The notes: generated by a model from the sequence alone, not told the origin. DNA of 64,000 bases from an uncultured Paenibacillaceae bacterium (GCA_913056365.1 CAJXLT010000002.1:124001-188000), one strand, 5' to 3'; positions 20,661 through 29,960 are shown, counted from the first letter of the stretch. Numbers and translations: made by a program.

Positions 20661-21683
20661 ATGACTATGTCTCCAATATGGCAACATTCCGTTCAAGCCT
20701 GGAGAGGCACATATGTAGAAAACCGCCACTTCATCCATGCAGCTGTAGTTGGACAGGACAGCGGCTTGCAATATAAGCTCGGTAATGCGCAGCGTCGAAC
20801 GTTCATTCGCTCGACCGCCAAGCCGCTTCAAGCTGTTGCTGTGTTGCTGTCTGGTGCAGCAAGCGCACAAGAGATGTCCGCTGCTGAGTTAGCTTTCATC
20901 TGCTCATCCCATAGCGGTGAACCTGCGCATGTGGAGTTAGCTCAATCACTAATGGACAGACTTGGTGTGAAGAAGCAACAGCTGCACTGCGGCACACAGC
21001 AACCGTATGACCGCTCTGCTCGGTCAGCATTGCGTGCAGCCGGACAACAGCCTTCGGTATTGCACCATAACTGCTCCGGCAAGCACCTTGGCATGCTGGC
21101 AATGGCACAAGCGATGGACACGCCGATAGATAAATACTGGCAGCTCGATCATCCCGTGCAGCAGCAGATGCTAACGATCATCGCTTCATTAAGCGCTATG
21201 CCCATCGAGCAAATCTCGGTTGCCATTGACGGATGCGGTGTTCCCGCATACCGGATGCCGTTAGAACGGCTGGCACGCGCTTACTTGGAATGGTGCTCTC
21301 CACACACAATCGATGCCGCAGTTGCCGATTGCTGCCGCACCTTATATGACAGTATTGTGAAGCACCCCTTCTACTTGGCTGGCAGCAATCGCTTCGATAC
21401 TCGACTCATCGAAGTTACAGATGGACGCTGGATGGCCAAGATGGGTGCCGATGGCGTACTTGCTATAGCCTCTCGACAAGCTCAGCAGGCTATTGCCCTG
21501 AAGTCAGAGGACGGTTCACTGCGGGCAGTATATGCTGCTGCTGTCGAGGTACTCGTACAGCTTGACGAGCTGAACAGCAGTCAGAGAGCTGAGCTGACCT
21601 TCTTCCACAAGCCGAAACTATACAACCAGACAGGTCTCGAAGTTGGTCACATGGAGCCGGATTTCACCCTGCAGCAAGCTTAG
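20661..21683 (+). CDS. Asparaginase (asparaginase II family)
   Basis: This family hydrolyses L-asparagine to aspartate and ammonia and is unrelated in fold to AnsA/AnsB enzymes. Conserved stretches include FIRSTAKPLQA near the N terminus, CSSHSGEPAH, HNCSGKHLGML and DGCGVPAYRMPL. A GTG at 20640 is open, but ATG 20661 has AAGGAG nine bases upstream, giving about 340 residues. No signal peptide is seen, so it is probably cytoplasmic. It is inserted between ylbG and ylbF and its last four bases overlap the ylbF stop on the opposite strand. Confidence 0.88.
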   Translation: MTMSPIWQHSVQAWRGTYVENRHFIHAAVVGQDSGLQYKLGNAQRRTFIRSTAKPLQAVAVLLSGAASAQEMSAAELAFICSSHSGEPAHVELAQSLMDRLGVKKQQLHCGTQQPYDRSARSALRAAGQQPSVLHHNCSGKHLGMLAMAQAMDTPIDKYWQLDHPVQQQMLTIIASLSAMPIEQISVAIDGCGVPAYRMPLERLARAYLEWCSPHTIDAAVADCCRTLYDSIVKHPFYLAGSNRFDTRLIEVTDGRWMAKMGADGVLAIASRQAQQAIALKSEDGSLRAVYAAAVEVLVQLDELNSSQRAELTFFHKPKLYNQTGLEVGHMEPDFTLQQA

Positions 21684-22141
21684 CCGCACTTCCCGCTGCA
21701 GCCTCCGGCTCCGCAGCCGCCTGTTCCCGTATCTGGCAGCAATGTGTTCGAAGGGACTTTCACCGATTCGGACACACTGCGTGCAATCGTAAGAGACACG
21801 TCGTACAACAGCTCATCGAGCGCCGTCTCCGCTTCCTTGAAATATCGAATCGCCTCCACATCATGCAAGGCTTGTTGCGCCTTCTCCACCTTCTCCAAAC
21901 CAGCATGATAGTCCGGGTGAAAATGGCCGAAGCGCTCACAGTCGGCGAACGCTTCCTTAGCAACGGCAAACTGGCGAATCGCCTCCTGAGCCTTCGGGTC
22001 TTGCTCCATTATCTGCTTCCAATATAAATAGCGCTCCATCTCCTGCGAGCCCAATATCATCTCTGCGAGTTCGGTACTCTCAGTTAAGAGGGCGGTCATG
22101 TCCAAGACTTGCTGTTCTTGTACACTCATCTTCCGATTCAT
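21680..22141 (-). CDS. ylbF: YlbF family regulator with cysteine-rich tail
   Basis: YlbF with YmcA and YaaT forms the Y-complex of Bacillus, which affects RNase Y-dependent mRNA processing, competence, biofilm and sporulation. The 153-residue product is a helical DUF964 protein with a C-terminal tail containing three cysteines in GGCGAGGCSGKCG, in keeping with the reported Fe-S cluster of the complex. The start is uncertain, since the GAGGGG element directly abuts ATG 22141 and is 12 bases from ATG 22129. Neither ymcA nor yaaT is in the window. Confidence 0.88.
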   Translation of the reverse strand: MNRKMSVQEQQVLDMTALLTESTELAEMILGSQEMERYLYWKQIMEQDPKAQEAIRQFAVAKEAFADCERFGHFHPDYHAGLEKVEKAQQALHDVEAIRYFKEAETALDELLYDVSLTIARSVSESVKVPSNTLLPDTGTGGCGAGGCSGKCG

Positions 22142-22147
22142 CCCCTC

Positions 22148-24100
22148 TCATGAACGTAATACCTCATTATTATCATTAATGCCGGGCAAAAGCAACTGTA
22201 TTTCTTCCCAATCTTTCGGAGAATATTGCTTGATTTCCCGTTCCTGTCGGTTTGCTGCCACCCATCCTTCCACCCGCCATCCAGTTCGGTCTCCGATCAC
22301 CCGTTCCGGATGAAAGCGGATCGCATCTCCTTGCACGCGCAGCTGTACACCCGATCGGTATCGAATCGCTTGTTCAATCAACTGCCTGCCCGTAGAAGGG
22401 TGGTACTGGCGAAATTCGTGCAGCCAACTGGACGGAATGGCGCTCATTCTGTCATATAAATCTGTGATGTCGGGAAGCTTGGTTGCAGGTACCGACAATT
22501 GCTGTTCCTCGTATCCCTGTATCATGCTGTATTGCGGGTCCGCTGGAACGACTTGCTTACGCTGATCGTCGGTATGCTCGATCCAAGCTGCTTGGTACCC
22601 GCTTGCAGCAAGCAGCTTGCGCAGCTCTGACTGTGAAGCATTCGCTTCGAGGATCAACACCCCGTCTCCGACTGCTTCGGCGATAGGACGGATTGACTCC
22701 CGCTGCAGAAGCTGTTCAGCAACCGAAGTGTTACGGCACCGAATAACAAGTCGCGTACTAACCTCGATCTCACCATAGCGTGACTCCCAATCACGCAGCT
22801 GTTCAAGAAGGGTGTCTGGTATCTCCCCCCTCATGCCATTCAGAACACTACTTGCAGCTTTTCCTTGTGCCATTCCTTGCCATACACTCTCTCTGGTCAA
22901 CCGATACGTGTGAACAGCCTCGCTGTATGCATATGTTTCTGCACAGCATAGCAGCTCCCAATGTTGCGCAAGCTTATTCGTCAAGGAGAGCATCACTTCT
23001 CCATGTGCAGACACATAGGGCATGTCCATCTCGTCTTCTGCCCTGCTTACCAGCAGCCTAGATTTGCGAACAACTATACGGCCATCTTGAAGAGTCGCGA
23101 CATGCAGCCAGCCGAATGCGGCCATCGGGCCAAGCAGCCGTCTTGTCAAGCTGTCTGCGAAGCAGTTCCAATCGACGTCAGCAGGTAAGCCATCTCCTAT
23201 GCGTAACGACTCATACATCTCCTTCAGGTCATACCACCCCGAATCTGGCATGGCGAGGAGAGCGAAGCCAGCGTGCTGCTGCCAGACCGAATCCGATGCA
23301 TGCCATAGCAGCCATTGTCGGCTAATGTGCTGACTGAGTGCTGTTCCCGTTAGCTCTAGCAACTGGCTCCATGCCGAACTATGAAGTCTCAGCCTGTTCT
23401 CTGACCAATGAAGCAGTTTCAGCCGAGAAGCTACATCCAACACTGCGGCAGCTCCTGGAGACAGACAGTCGGCATGTTCATGGATAGTAAATTCGTCTAT
23501 CGCAAACGTAAGGTTACTACTTGCCGTCAATCGAAGCTGCTGTTCAAACTTCTTGCATGGCTTCTTATGCCAGCCGCCTTGCTTAGACCGTGTCAACTGA
23601 TCTGATTCGACAAACCGGGCAAGCAGCAGAAGATTCACGAGCAGACAGCATTGCTCGCCAGCAGCGTCCGTCATCTCTAACGGACTCCATTCGACAGCTC
23701 TCTCCATATGAGCGCCTATGAATTGCCGGCTCCACATTGGGAACGCTTCTGCTGCTAGACTAAAGGTAGGTTCTCCCCAGGATTTCTGCCAGATACAGAG
23801 CAATCCCTTCTCACACAACGATGCAACTGCTGCTCTCCACTCCGCATTCGCACGATGCGTCGGCAGGCTGTCCAGATCACGCCACTGTATTCGATTCAAG
23901 CCGAATTTCCGACATATCCCGGCTAATGCCTCTTGTTCTACGACTGTCAGACTAGCATAGCTGCGCTGCAGAACCTCCTCATCAGTCAAGCATTCTAGAA
24001 GGCTGCTTCCTGCTTGCACCTCTTCCTGGTATACAGGATGGGCAGCGATTCGTTCCTGCATCGCAAGCGGTGCTTGCGCCAACCAATCAGCCATTCTCAT
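22148..24100 (-). CDS. Helicase-associated protein coupled to XPB helicase
   Basis: The product of about 650 residues has no Walker motifs. The C-terminal part (roughly residues 430-600, around LLEQLRDWESRYGEIEVSTR and VLILEANASQSELRKLL) resembles the XPB/Ssl2 N-terminal or helicase-associated domain found in actinobacterial and Firmicute proteins; the N-terminal 400 residues look like winged-helix modules. The ATG at 24100 overlaps the XPB stop as ATGA and has GGAGGAGGT upstream, so the two are made together. It is probably a DNA-binding partner of the helicase; that role is inference. Confidence 0.75.
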   Translation of the reverse strand: MRMADWLAQAPLAMQERIAAHPVYQEEVQAGSSLLECLTDEEVLQRSYASLTVVEQEALAGICRKFGLNRIQWRDLDSLPTHRANAEWRAAVASLCEKGLLCIWQKSWGEPTFSLAAEAFPMWSRQFIGAHMERAVEWSPLEMTDAAGEQCCLLVNLLLLARFVESDQLTRSKQGGWHKKPCKKFEQQLRLTASSNLTFAIDEFTIHEHADCLSPGAAAVLDVASRLKLLHWSENRLRLHSSAWSQLLELTGTALSQHISRQWLLWHASDSVWQQHAGFALLAMPDSGWYDLKEMYESLRIGDGLPADVDWNCFADSLTRRLLGPMAAFGWLHVATLQDGRIVVRKSRLLVSRAEDEMDMPYVSAHGEVMLSLTNKLAQHWELLCCAETYAYSEAVHTYRLTRESVWQGMAQGKAASSVLNGMRGEIPDTLLEQLRDWESRYGEIEVSTRLVIRCRNTSVAEQLLQRESIRPIAEAVGDGVLILEANASQSELRKLLAASGYQAAWIEHTDDQRKQVVPADPQYSMIQGYEEQQLSVPATKLPDITDLYDRMSAIPSSWLHEFRQYHPSTGRQLIEQAIRYRSGVQLRVQGDAIRFHPERVIGDRTGWRVEGWVAANRQEREIKQYSPKDWEEIQLLLPGINDNNEVLRS

Positions 24101-25791
24101 CCCGATACCTCCTCCCTTCGCTTCCATACATCGAACTCCGTGACCTTTTCATAAGGATATCCTTGCTCTGTTAGAAACAGTCTGCGTCTCTCAGCATCCT
24201 GTTCCTCTCGAGTATGTGCCGAAATCAGCGAATAGAAGTACGCTTCGCCACCATTTCGCTTCGGTCTCAGCACCCGACCGAGACGTTGGGCTTCTTCCTG
24301 GCGTGAACCATAGCTTCCGGAAACTTGGACCGCTACAGCTGCATCTGGCAAATCTACAGCGAAGTTGGCTACCTTCGATACGACCAACACAGGCACCTGA
24401 CCTTGTCGAAATGCTTGGAACAATCGCTCTCGCTCTTCCTGATTTGTCTGTCCCGTTATGAGAGGCGCATTCAGCTTACAGGCGATTCGCCGCAACTGCT
24501 GCAAATATTGACCGATGATCAGTGCAGGCTTGTCTGGATGGCAGTGCAGCAGTGCAGCAGCAACCTCATCCTTGCCCACATTGTCCCCGGCTATTCGCGG
24601 CTTCACTCTCGGCCCAGCGTCCCAATAGCGCAGCCGATCCTGCTCACTCAACCCTACCCGCACCTCCGTACACTGCACCTCAGCCAAATAACCTCGCGCC
24701 TCTAAGGAGCGCCACGGCAAATCGAAGGTTTTCGGTCCTACTAGCGAGAATACGTCCTCTTCCCTGCCGTCTTCGCGAACTAGTGTAGCGGTAAGCCCTA
24801 GGCGCCTTGCTGCTTGCAGCTCTGCGGTCGCTCTGAACACGGGTGCAGGCAACAAATGCACTTCATCATAAATAATAAGCCCCCATTTGCGCTGCTGGAA
24901 TAGCTTCATATGAACGAATGCATGCTTCTCCTTACACTTATATGTCAGCATGTGATAGGTAGCGATTGTAACAGGCCGCTCCTGCTTCTGTTTCCCTGCA
25001 TATTCACCTATCGAATCTGGAGACAGATCGGTCTTGTCCACAATTTCCTTCTTCCACTGCTTAACGGACGTAGTATTCGTCGTTAAGATCAGCGTGGCAC
25101 ATTGACATTTCACCATCGCCCCAATACCAACTAACGTCTTGCCTGCCCCACAGGGCATTACGACAATCCCGCTGCCTCCGTGTACCGCTCCTTCCCGGTA
25201 GTAGCGATCGACGGCATGCCGCTGGTAATCACGCAGCTGCAAGGCTACACCGTTCAATGTTGATTTCCTCAACTGAATTTCCAATCGTTCACTGTCTCGG
25301 TACCCTACCTGATCCTCAATTGGATATCCTGCCCGCATGCAAGCCTGTTTCAACAAACCTCGATTGACTGGAAGAACATATGCCCGCATACGCTTGTCAT
25401 CTTCCTCCAACCAATATGCTCGCACTTCTTCCACTTGACTAAGTGTTGTCCAAGCTTCACGATCCTCAGCCCACAGCACAAGCTTGTCATGCGAACTAGC
25501 GAGGTGGATTTGCCCGTACCGACGCATGACTGCATAGATCTCCTGCTGCAGCTGTATAGGTACGGGATACCGGCTGTTAGAGGTCAACACTTCTACGATA
25601 TGCTCTGGAGTGTGACCTAGAGCCGCAGCATGCCACAAGCTGATTGCTGTCATTCGATATGTATGCCAATCCTTGGGAGACCGGACAAGCTCCGCGAATA
25701 CCCCGAGCTTGTCCCGAATCTGTGCATAGGCCGGGTGTCGGGCATCTGCCAGCAGCGTCTGTCCTGCTTGAATCATCAGAGGTTTGCTCAT
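24097..25791 (-). CDS. XPB-type DNA repair helicase (superfamily 2)
   Basis: The 564-residue protein is a bacterial XPB/Rad25 homologue, a 3'-5' DNA translocase. It has an N-terminal damage-recognition-like region, then helicase motifs: Walker A PCGAGKT (about residue 230), TNTTSVKQWK, a DEVH box in YDEVHLLP, LTATLVRED with an adjacent Arg-Glu-Asp-like element, and motif VI QRLGRVLRPK. The ATG at 25791 has AGGAGTG upstream. In archaea XPB partners the nuclease Bax1; here the next, overlapping gene has no recognised nuclease motif. Role in repair or transcription is inferred from the family. Confidence 0.9.
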   Translation of the reverse strand: MSKPLMIQAGQTLLADARHPAYAQIRDKLGVFAELVRSPKDWHTYRMTAISLWHAAALGHTPEHIVEVLTSNSRYPVPIQLQQEIYAVMRRYGQIHLASSHDKLVLWAEDREAWTTLSQVEEVRAYWLEEDDKRMRAYVLPVNRGLLKQACMRAGYPIEDQVGYRDSERLEIQLRKSTLNGVALQLRDYQRHAVDRYYREGAVHGGSGIVVMPCGAGKTLVGIGAMVKCQCATLILTTNTTSVKQWKKEIVDKTDLSPDSIGEYAGKQKQERPVTIATYHMLTYKCKEKHAFVHMKLFQQRKWGLIIYDEVHLLPAPVFRATAELQAARRLGLTATLVREDGREEDVFSLVGPKTFDLPWRSLEARGYLAEVQCTEVRVGLSEQDRLRYWDAGPRVKPRIAGDNVGKDEVAAALLHCHPDKPALIIGQYLQQLRRIACKLNAPLITGQTNQEERERLFQAFRQGQVPVLVVSKVANFAVDLPDAAVAVQVSGSYGSRQEEAQRLGRVLRPKRNGGEAYFYSLISAHTREEQDAERRRLFLTEQGYPYEKVTEFDVWKRREEVSG

Positions 25792-25873
25792 CTTCTTCAC
25801 TCCTGTATGGCTCGTAGGCAACCCTATATATATTCAGTATGAATAATCCGTTAACAATTTAAACCCGCACTGT

Positions 25874-25915
25874 ACAAGCAAGCCAACCAGAATCCATTCC
25901 GGTTGGCTTGCTTGT
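25874..25915 (-). terminator. Long hairpin after the CBS gene
   Basis: A perfect 15-bp stem (ACAAGCAAGCCAACC with GGTTGGCTTGCTTGT) and 12-base loop sit 19 bases past the CBS-protein stop codon. The trailing sequence is poor in T, so it may be a weak terminator or mRNA-protecting hairpin. It separates the CBS gene from the XPB pair. Confidence 0.6.
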
Positions 25916-25933
25916 CCTACTTCATCCGCATTG

Positions 25934-26368
25934 TTACACCGTTACCGGCGCACGATGCTCTGATATTTCACTAAGCGCTTCACCGGCCTCATTCACGAAG
26001 ATTTGTCGAACCGCCAAGTCGCCGATTGCAACAATCCCGACGAGCTCCCCGTTGTCCACGACAGGCAAACGTCGAATTTGGTTCCGTGCCATTAAGTGTG
26101 ACGCTTCATCCACAGTCATGTCAGAGGATGCCGTTACGACGTCTGTTGACATGACTTCCTTCACTTCGAACGAGCCAGATCGCTTCTCTGCATACCCGCG
26201 GACGACGAGATCTCGGTCCGTTACAACGCCGATCAGCTTCTTGTTCTCGACTACAGGAATAAATCCAACATCATGTTCCTTCATCTTCACGGCAATTTCG
26301 AATACATTGTCCTGAAGCGTAATCGTTACGCAGTCCCGGCTCATAATGTCACGCAAGGTTCTTCCCAT
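25934..26368 (-). CDS. CBS-domain protein
   Basis: The 144-residue protein consists of two CBS domains (DIMSRDCVTITLQDN to DRDLVVRGYA, and VMSTDVVTASSDMT to GDLAVRQI), forming one Bateman module that usually binds adenine nucleotides. Start ATG 26368 has GGGAGGG nine bases upstream. Stand-alone pairs like this resemble YhcV-type proteins; a regulatory, ligand-sensing role is likely but the target is unknown. AcuB, missing from the acu locus in this window, is also a CBS protein but has an additional ACT domain that this protein lacks. Confidence 0.9.
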   Translation of the reverse strand: MGRTLRDIMSRDCVTITLQDNVFEIAVKMKEHDVGFIPVVENKKLIGVVTDRDLVVRGYAEKRSGSFEVKEVMSTDVVTASSDMTVDEASHLMARNQIRRLPVVDNGELVGIVAIGDLAVRQIFVNEAGEALSEISEHRAPVTV

Positions 26369-26631
26369 TGCTGTTCCCTCCCTTTTCAGGTGCAGTCCTG
26401 TAGCTGTAATAAGGCTACACCTATAAGATGCCCGACAGGAGCGCAAGCATGCCTTGTGATCAAGGCCATTTCCAACCAGAGCTGGCAGGTGCGAGATCAC
26501 ATAACGTTCAGCGAAATGTAACTTTTCTATTCCTCTGGCGCTTGCGTGCTGCGTGAAAACATACTATCATGGGAACAGATACGTCATGTGAACCATTCCA
26601 TTATTCAAAAAAACAAAGCGAGGAACCAAAG

Positions 26632-26970
26632 ATGATTATTGAAAACAACGAACTAAAAGGACTAAAGAGTGAATTAAGCCACTTGGACGCCGTAACTGAA
26701 AACCTTGGCTTCGTTCGATGGCAATGGGAATATTATCGCGCTACATATGATTGGAAGCTGGAAGCTGAAGGTCATGAATATTATCTCCGTCTCAATGCAC
26801 GTGCAATCGAGGGAAAGCTGGAATCGCCAACGGCTGTGCTCGAAATACAGGATGCCTATTTGGGACGCGCTACATTCCCGCACGGGTTAGAGTATGAGTC
26901 AGGTGTGCCTGATGCCGTGCGCAAGCAAGCTGAATCGGTATTATCGCAGCTGAAAGACAACTTGAGCTAG
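26632..26970 (+). CDS. YugN-like family protein
   Basis: The 112-residue protein matches the YugN-like family, a group of small uncharacterised Firmicute proteins: MIIENNELKGLKSELSHLD, then an aromatic-rich middle (VRWQWEYYRATYDWK) and a C terminus FPHGLEYES. No membrane segment or signal is present. ATG 26632 follows GAGG nine bases upstream. The gene ends eight bases before the SEDS gene, so the two are probably cotranscribed. Function unknown. Confidence 0.8.
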   Translation: MIIENNELKGLKSELSHLDAVTENLGFVRWQWEYYRATYDWKLEAEGHEYYLRLNARAIEGKLESPTAVLEIQDAYLGRATFPHGLEYESGVPDAVRKQAESVLSQLKDNLS

Positions 26971-26977
26971 GGCTGCG

Positions 26978-28102
26978 ATGAACCCGTCCAAACGAGGCAC
27001 GCCTGATTTCATCCTGCTGGCGCTAACTATGTTATTGGTTGGATTTGGTATATTGATGGTGTTCAGCGCCAGCTCACCGCGTGCCGCACATATCCTTGAC
27101 GATCCGCTTTACTTCACCAAAAGGCAAATAATCTGGGCGATTCTCGGCACGATCTGCATGCTCTTCCTCATGAATATTCATTACACGAGATGGAAGAAGT
27201 GGTTTGTGCCGTTTTTCTTTGGTTGTGTCATTCTATTGGTGTTCGTCCTTACTCGGGATGCCGTTAATGGCGCACGCAGCTGGGTATCGATCGGAGAACT
27301 TGGCATCCAGCCTTCGGAATTCGTGAAGCTTGCAACCATTATTTATATGGCGGCACTTATCGACAAGAAGGGGGAGATGTTCCGTGATCTCAAGAAAGGG
27401 CTATTGCCAGTCGTCGTCATCGTCGGTGTAGTCACGGGACTCATTATGCTCCAGCCAGACTTAGGAACGGCTGTTGTATTCGTCTTGACTACGGCGAGTG
27501 TCATTGTAGCCGGCGGCGCACATCTGAAGCATATTATGACAGGCACAGCATTAGCTGCTGTATGCAGCTTCGTCTTTATCAATCTCTACTTGTTAATAAC
27601 GGATGGCAATGATTATCGCTTCCAACGCTTCACCACCTATCTCGATCCTTGGCAAGACCCGCTAGGGAGCGGTTACAACATTATTCATTCAATGTACGCT
27701 TTTGGTCATGGCGGTCTAACGGGTGCGGGATTCGGACAAAGTATTGAGAAGCTGTTCTATCTCCCTTATCCGCATACCGACTTCATCTTTTCGATTATTG
27801 GTGAGGAGCTGGGTCTCGTCGGTACAATGCTGTTCTTGCTCACTTATCTCGCCCTGTTATGGAGAGGCATAATTATAGCACTTCGCTGCCCAGACTTGTT
27901 CGGCACCGTAATCGGGATCGGCATTGTCAGCATGCTGGCCATTCAGGCGCTCATTAATATCGGCGGCGTCACTAACGCCATTCCGATGACGGGGGTAACG
28001 CTCCCGTTCATCAGTTCTGGGGGTTCCTCCTTGCTGACCTGTATGATGAGTATGGGCATTCTGCTCAGCATCTCACGAGAAGTCAATCGAATCGGCAAAT
28101 GA
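26978..28102 (+). CDS. SEDS-family peptidoglycan polymerase (RodA/FtsW/SpoVE type)
   Basis: SEDS proteins are membrane glycosyltransferases that polymerise lipid II together with a class B penicillin-binding protein. The 374-residue product has about ten transmembrane segments and hallmark motifs GARSWVSIGELGIQPSE, YPHTDFIFSIIGEELG and PFISSGGSS. Whether it serves elongation, division or spore cortex cannot be told, as no class B PBP lies next to it. The ribosome site is weak, suggesting coupling to the yugN-like gene eight bases upstream. A strong terminator follows directly. Confidence 0.92.
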   Translation: MNPSKRGTPDFILLALTMLLVGFGILMVFSASSPRAAHILDDPLYFTKRQIIWAILGTICMLFLMNIHYTRWKKWFVPFFFGCVILLVFVLTRDAVNGARSWVSIGELGIQPSEFVKLATIIYMAALIDKKGEMFRDLKKGLLPVVVIVGVVTGLIMLQPDLGTAVVFVLTTASVIVAGGAHLKHIMTGTALAAVCSFVFINLYLLITDGNDYRFQRFTTYLDPWQDPLGSGYNIIHSMYAFGHGGLTGAGFGQSIEKLFYLPYPHTDFIFSIIGEELGLVGTMLFLLTYLALLWRGIIIALRCPDLFGTVIGIGIVSMLAIQALINIGGVTNAIPMTGVTLPFISSGGSSLLTCMMSMGILLSISREVNRIGK

Positions 28103-28108
28103 ACGAAC

Positions 28109-28153
28109 AAGAAGCTGCTTTCCATTCATCGGAAGAATGGGAAGCAGCTTCTT
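28109..28153. terminator. Bidirectional intrinsic terminator
   Basis: AAGAAGCTGCTT pairs perfectly with AAGCAGCTTCTT (12 bp), extended by TTCC/GGGAA and CATTC/GAATG inside. It sits seven bases after the SEDS stop, between converging genes. Confidence 0.85.
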
Positions 28154-28177
28154 TATGCGCCGCAAAAATGCGGCCGA

Positions 28178-29140
28178 TTATGAACCGAGTGTAATATATA
28201 ACGCCATCAAGCCGAATAACAGCACGCAGAAGTTGACAAGCACGAATGAGTAACGCAGAACGGGGGAACGGTGGAACTGAAAAGGCGTCCTCAATGCGCC
28301 TTCTCCTTCAATGATGAACATCAACAGCAAAGCATGGATAATCGTATGTCCCACAATTTCCGTAAAGCCAAATACAGTAGTAGTGGCAATGAACACTAAC
28401 GTGACTAAGATAGATACGAAGCGATTCAATATTCCTACGATCAAGCTCCATGCCAAACCCAATTCGATAAATGCACTAATGAGAACAAAGTGCTCCACTG
28501 AAAAGCCGAATGTCGGAACCGCATATTGCTGGACAATGCCATACGACAGCTCCGGCATCGTCATCTTCTCCAGTCCTGCCCATGCCAAGGAAAAGCCTAA
28601 TGTGAAATATAATACCGGTGTTGCTGATGAGGAAGCATATGTACGATGAATGACGAGATAATAAATAATGCCAACATAAAACATATAATCCAATGCGTGA
28701 AACCAGCCATATTGATAGATAGCATAGCCATACAGCACAGCTAATGCTGCTCCAGCAATCGGCATTGTGCGCCCCCAAATTAATGCCGCTAACGCAATCG
28801 CTTGAAGCGCAATGATCCACCAAGCATCGGCTGCCAGTTCTGGCGCTAGAAAGCTATGCGTGGCGATCTGCATCACCAGCGACAGCGCCAAGCCAACACG
28901 CAATATAATCGGAACATAGGCTTTGAACCGATCCAAAGTATGATGGAGCCGCGCAATGAGACCGAACCGCTGCAACGGTTCGTTGAAGATCGCCGTAATG
29001 AGCAAGCCCGCCATCGTAACCGCAAACCATAACCAGAACGGGCCGCTCAATACCTCTGCCATTGGCAAAGGATGACCTTCTTCCTCTCCTATAAACCATT
29101 TCACATGAAGCCAATATCCTTCGCTAAAGCCGCTTAACAT
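28178..29140 (-). CDS. DoxX-like polytopic membrane protein
   Basis: The 320-residue product has about eight to nine hydrophobic helices and is loosely similar to DoxX/SURF4-type membrane proteins. Short loops and a segment LAWAGLEKMTMPELSYGIV with a later GFSVEHFVLISAFIELGLA are reminiscent of DoxX repeats. No catalytic motif is seen. It lies alone between converging SEDS and the upstream ydjO gene on the same strand. Function unknown; membrane location is certain. Confidence 0.75.
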   Translation of the reverse strand: MLSGFSEGYWLHVKWFIGEEEGHPLPMAEVLSGPFWLWFAVTMAGLLITAIFNEPLQRFGLIARLHHTLDRFKAYVPIILRVGLALSLVMQIATHSFLAPELAADAWWIIALQAIALAALIWGRTMPIAGAALAVLYGYAIYQYGWFHALDYMFYVGIIYYLVIHRTYASSSATPVLYFTLGFSLAWAGLEKMTMPELSYGIVQQYAVPTFGFSVEHFVLISAFIELGLAWSLIVGILNRFVSILVTLVFIATTTVFGFTEIVGHTIIHALLLMFIIEGEGALRTPFQFHRSPVLRYSFVLVNFCVLLFGLMALYITLGS

Positions 29141-29234
29141 TCGCCTACCCCCTGCGTTGTATTGGTTGCAACGCGCCTTTCGTCACCTGCCGCAGCGGCA
29201 CAAGCCAGTATATACGGCAGGATTCAATAGGCTG

Positions 29235-29423
29235 CTACACACTAATTACTGGCAGCATGCGCGTCTCTTGCTTCATGGTTGAATGACATAACGGACATTC
29301 TGGCACAGATGAGAATGCGAAGTCTTGCCGCATCCAACCCGTGCAATCTTCGTTGTCGCATGACCATACATCCGTCTCTGCCTCAGGTACTGGCTCAGCT
29401 GCCTGCCGTGAAAAAAAAGCCAT
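29235..29423 (-). CDS. ydjO: YdjO-like cold-inducible zinc-ribbon protein
   Basis: The 62-residue protein matches the YdjO family: VWSCDNEDCTGWMRQDFAF followed by CPLCHSTMKQETRMLP. The cysteines CDNEDC and CPLC form a likely zinc ribbon. B. subtilis YdjO has been described as cold-inducible; the role is unknown. GGAG lies upstream of the ATG. It is a single small gene between a membrane protein gene and the Asp23 gene. Confidence 0.88.
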   Translation of the reverse strand: MAFFSRQAAEPVPEAETDVWSCDNEDCTGWMRQDFAFSSVPECPLCHSTMKQETRMLPVISV

Positions 29424-29520
29424 AGTAGTTATCCTCCCGATCAGTTATATATGAATAGGCAATACCTGCTTATTATGCCAACTTCCATTCGAATCATGCG
29501 TAACTGAGAACATACGCAAA

Positions 29521-29562
29521 CAGGGCGATTCTTTGCCTGCATCTGATCAAAGAAACGCCCTG
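29521..29562 (-). terminator. Hairpin after the Asp23-family gene
   Basis: CAGGGCG pairs with CGCCCTG and an inner TTCTTTG with CAAAGAA, separated by single mismatches, 14 bases after the Asp23 gene stop on the minus strand. Only three T residues follow, so strength is moderate. Confidence 0.6.
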
Positions 29563-29576
29563 TCTATCATTCTAGG

Positions 29577-29960
29577 TTACTTAACGCGGTTCGCCTCATC
29601 ATGCTGCTGGTCTTCCTCATTGAAGGCTACACCTTCGACCTTCACATTAATCTCGACGACCGTGAGACCGGTCATATTCTCAACAGCTTCTTTTACATTC
29701 TCCTGTAATTCTCGGCATACTTCATGAATCTTGCTTCCATACTGGACGATAATACGCAGGTCAACAGCTGCTTCGAGTTGCCCGACTTCAACCGTAACAC
29801 CACGTTGGACTTGCTTGCCGCTCAAGCGCTTGGCGAGTCCTTCCGAGATGCCGCCGGACATTGCCGCAACGCCTGATGTCTCCAACGCAGCTAAGCCAGC
29901 GATAGTCGACACAACGTCGTCTGAAATACGGATCATTCCACCTTGTTCTACTTCGGCCAT
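29577..29960 (-). CDS. Asp23/Gls24 family envelope stress protein
   Basis: The 127-residue protein is an Asp23/YloU-type protein: GGMIRISDDVVSTIAGLAALE, GVAAMSG and a later ATP-like VDLRIIVQYGSKIHEVCRELQ. Family members are abundant cytoplasmic or membrane-associated proteins tied to cell envelope stress. Start ATG 29960 follows AAGGAGTGAGAACC. No amaP gene is adjacent. It forms a single-gene unit with a hairpin downstream. The acidic C terminus (NEEDQQHDEAN) is variable in the family. Confidence 0.9.
   Translation of the reverse strand: MAEVEQGGMIRISDDVVSTIAGLAALETSGVAAMSGGISEGLAKRLSGKQVQRGVTVEVGQLEAAVDLRIIVQYGSKIHEVCRELQENVKEAVENMTGLTVVEINVKVEGVAFNEEDQQHDEANRVK

Noticed and set aside
25934-26368. 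CBS protein as AcuB
   Set aside because: It has only the two CBS domains and lacks the ACT domain of AcuB, and it is far from the acu genes.
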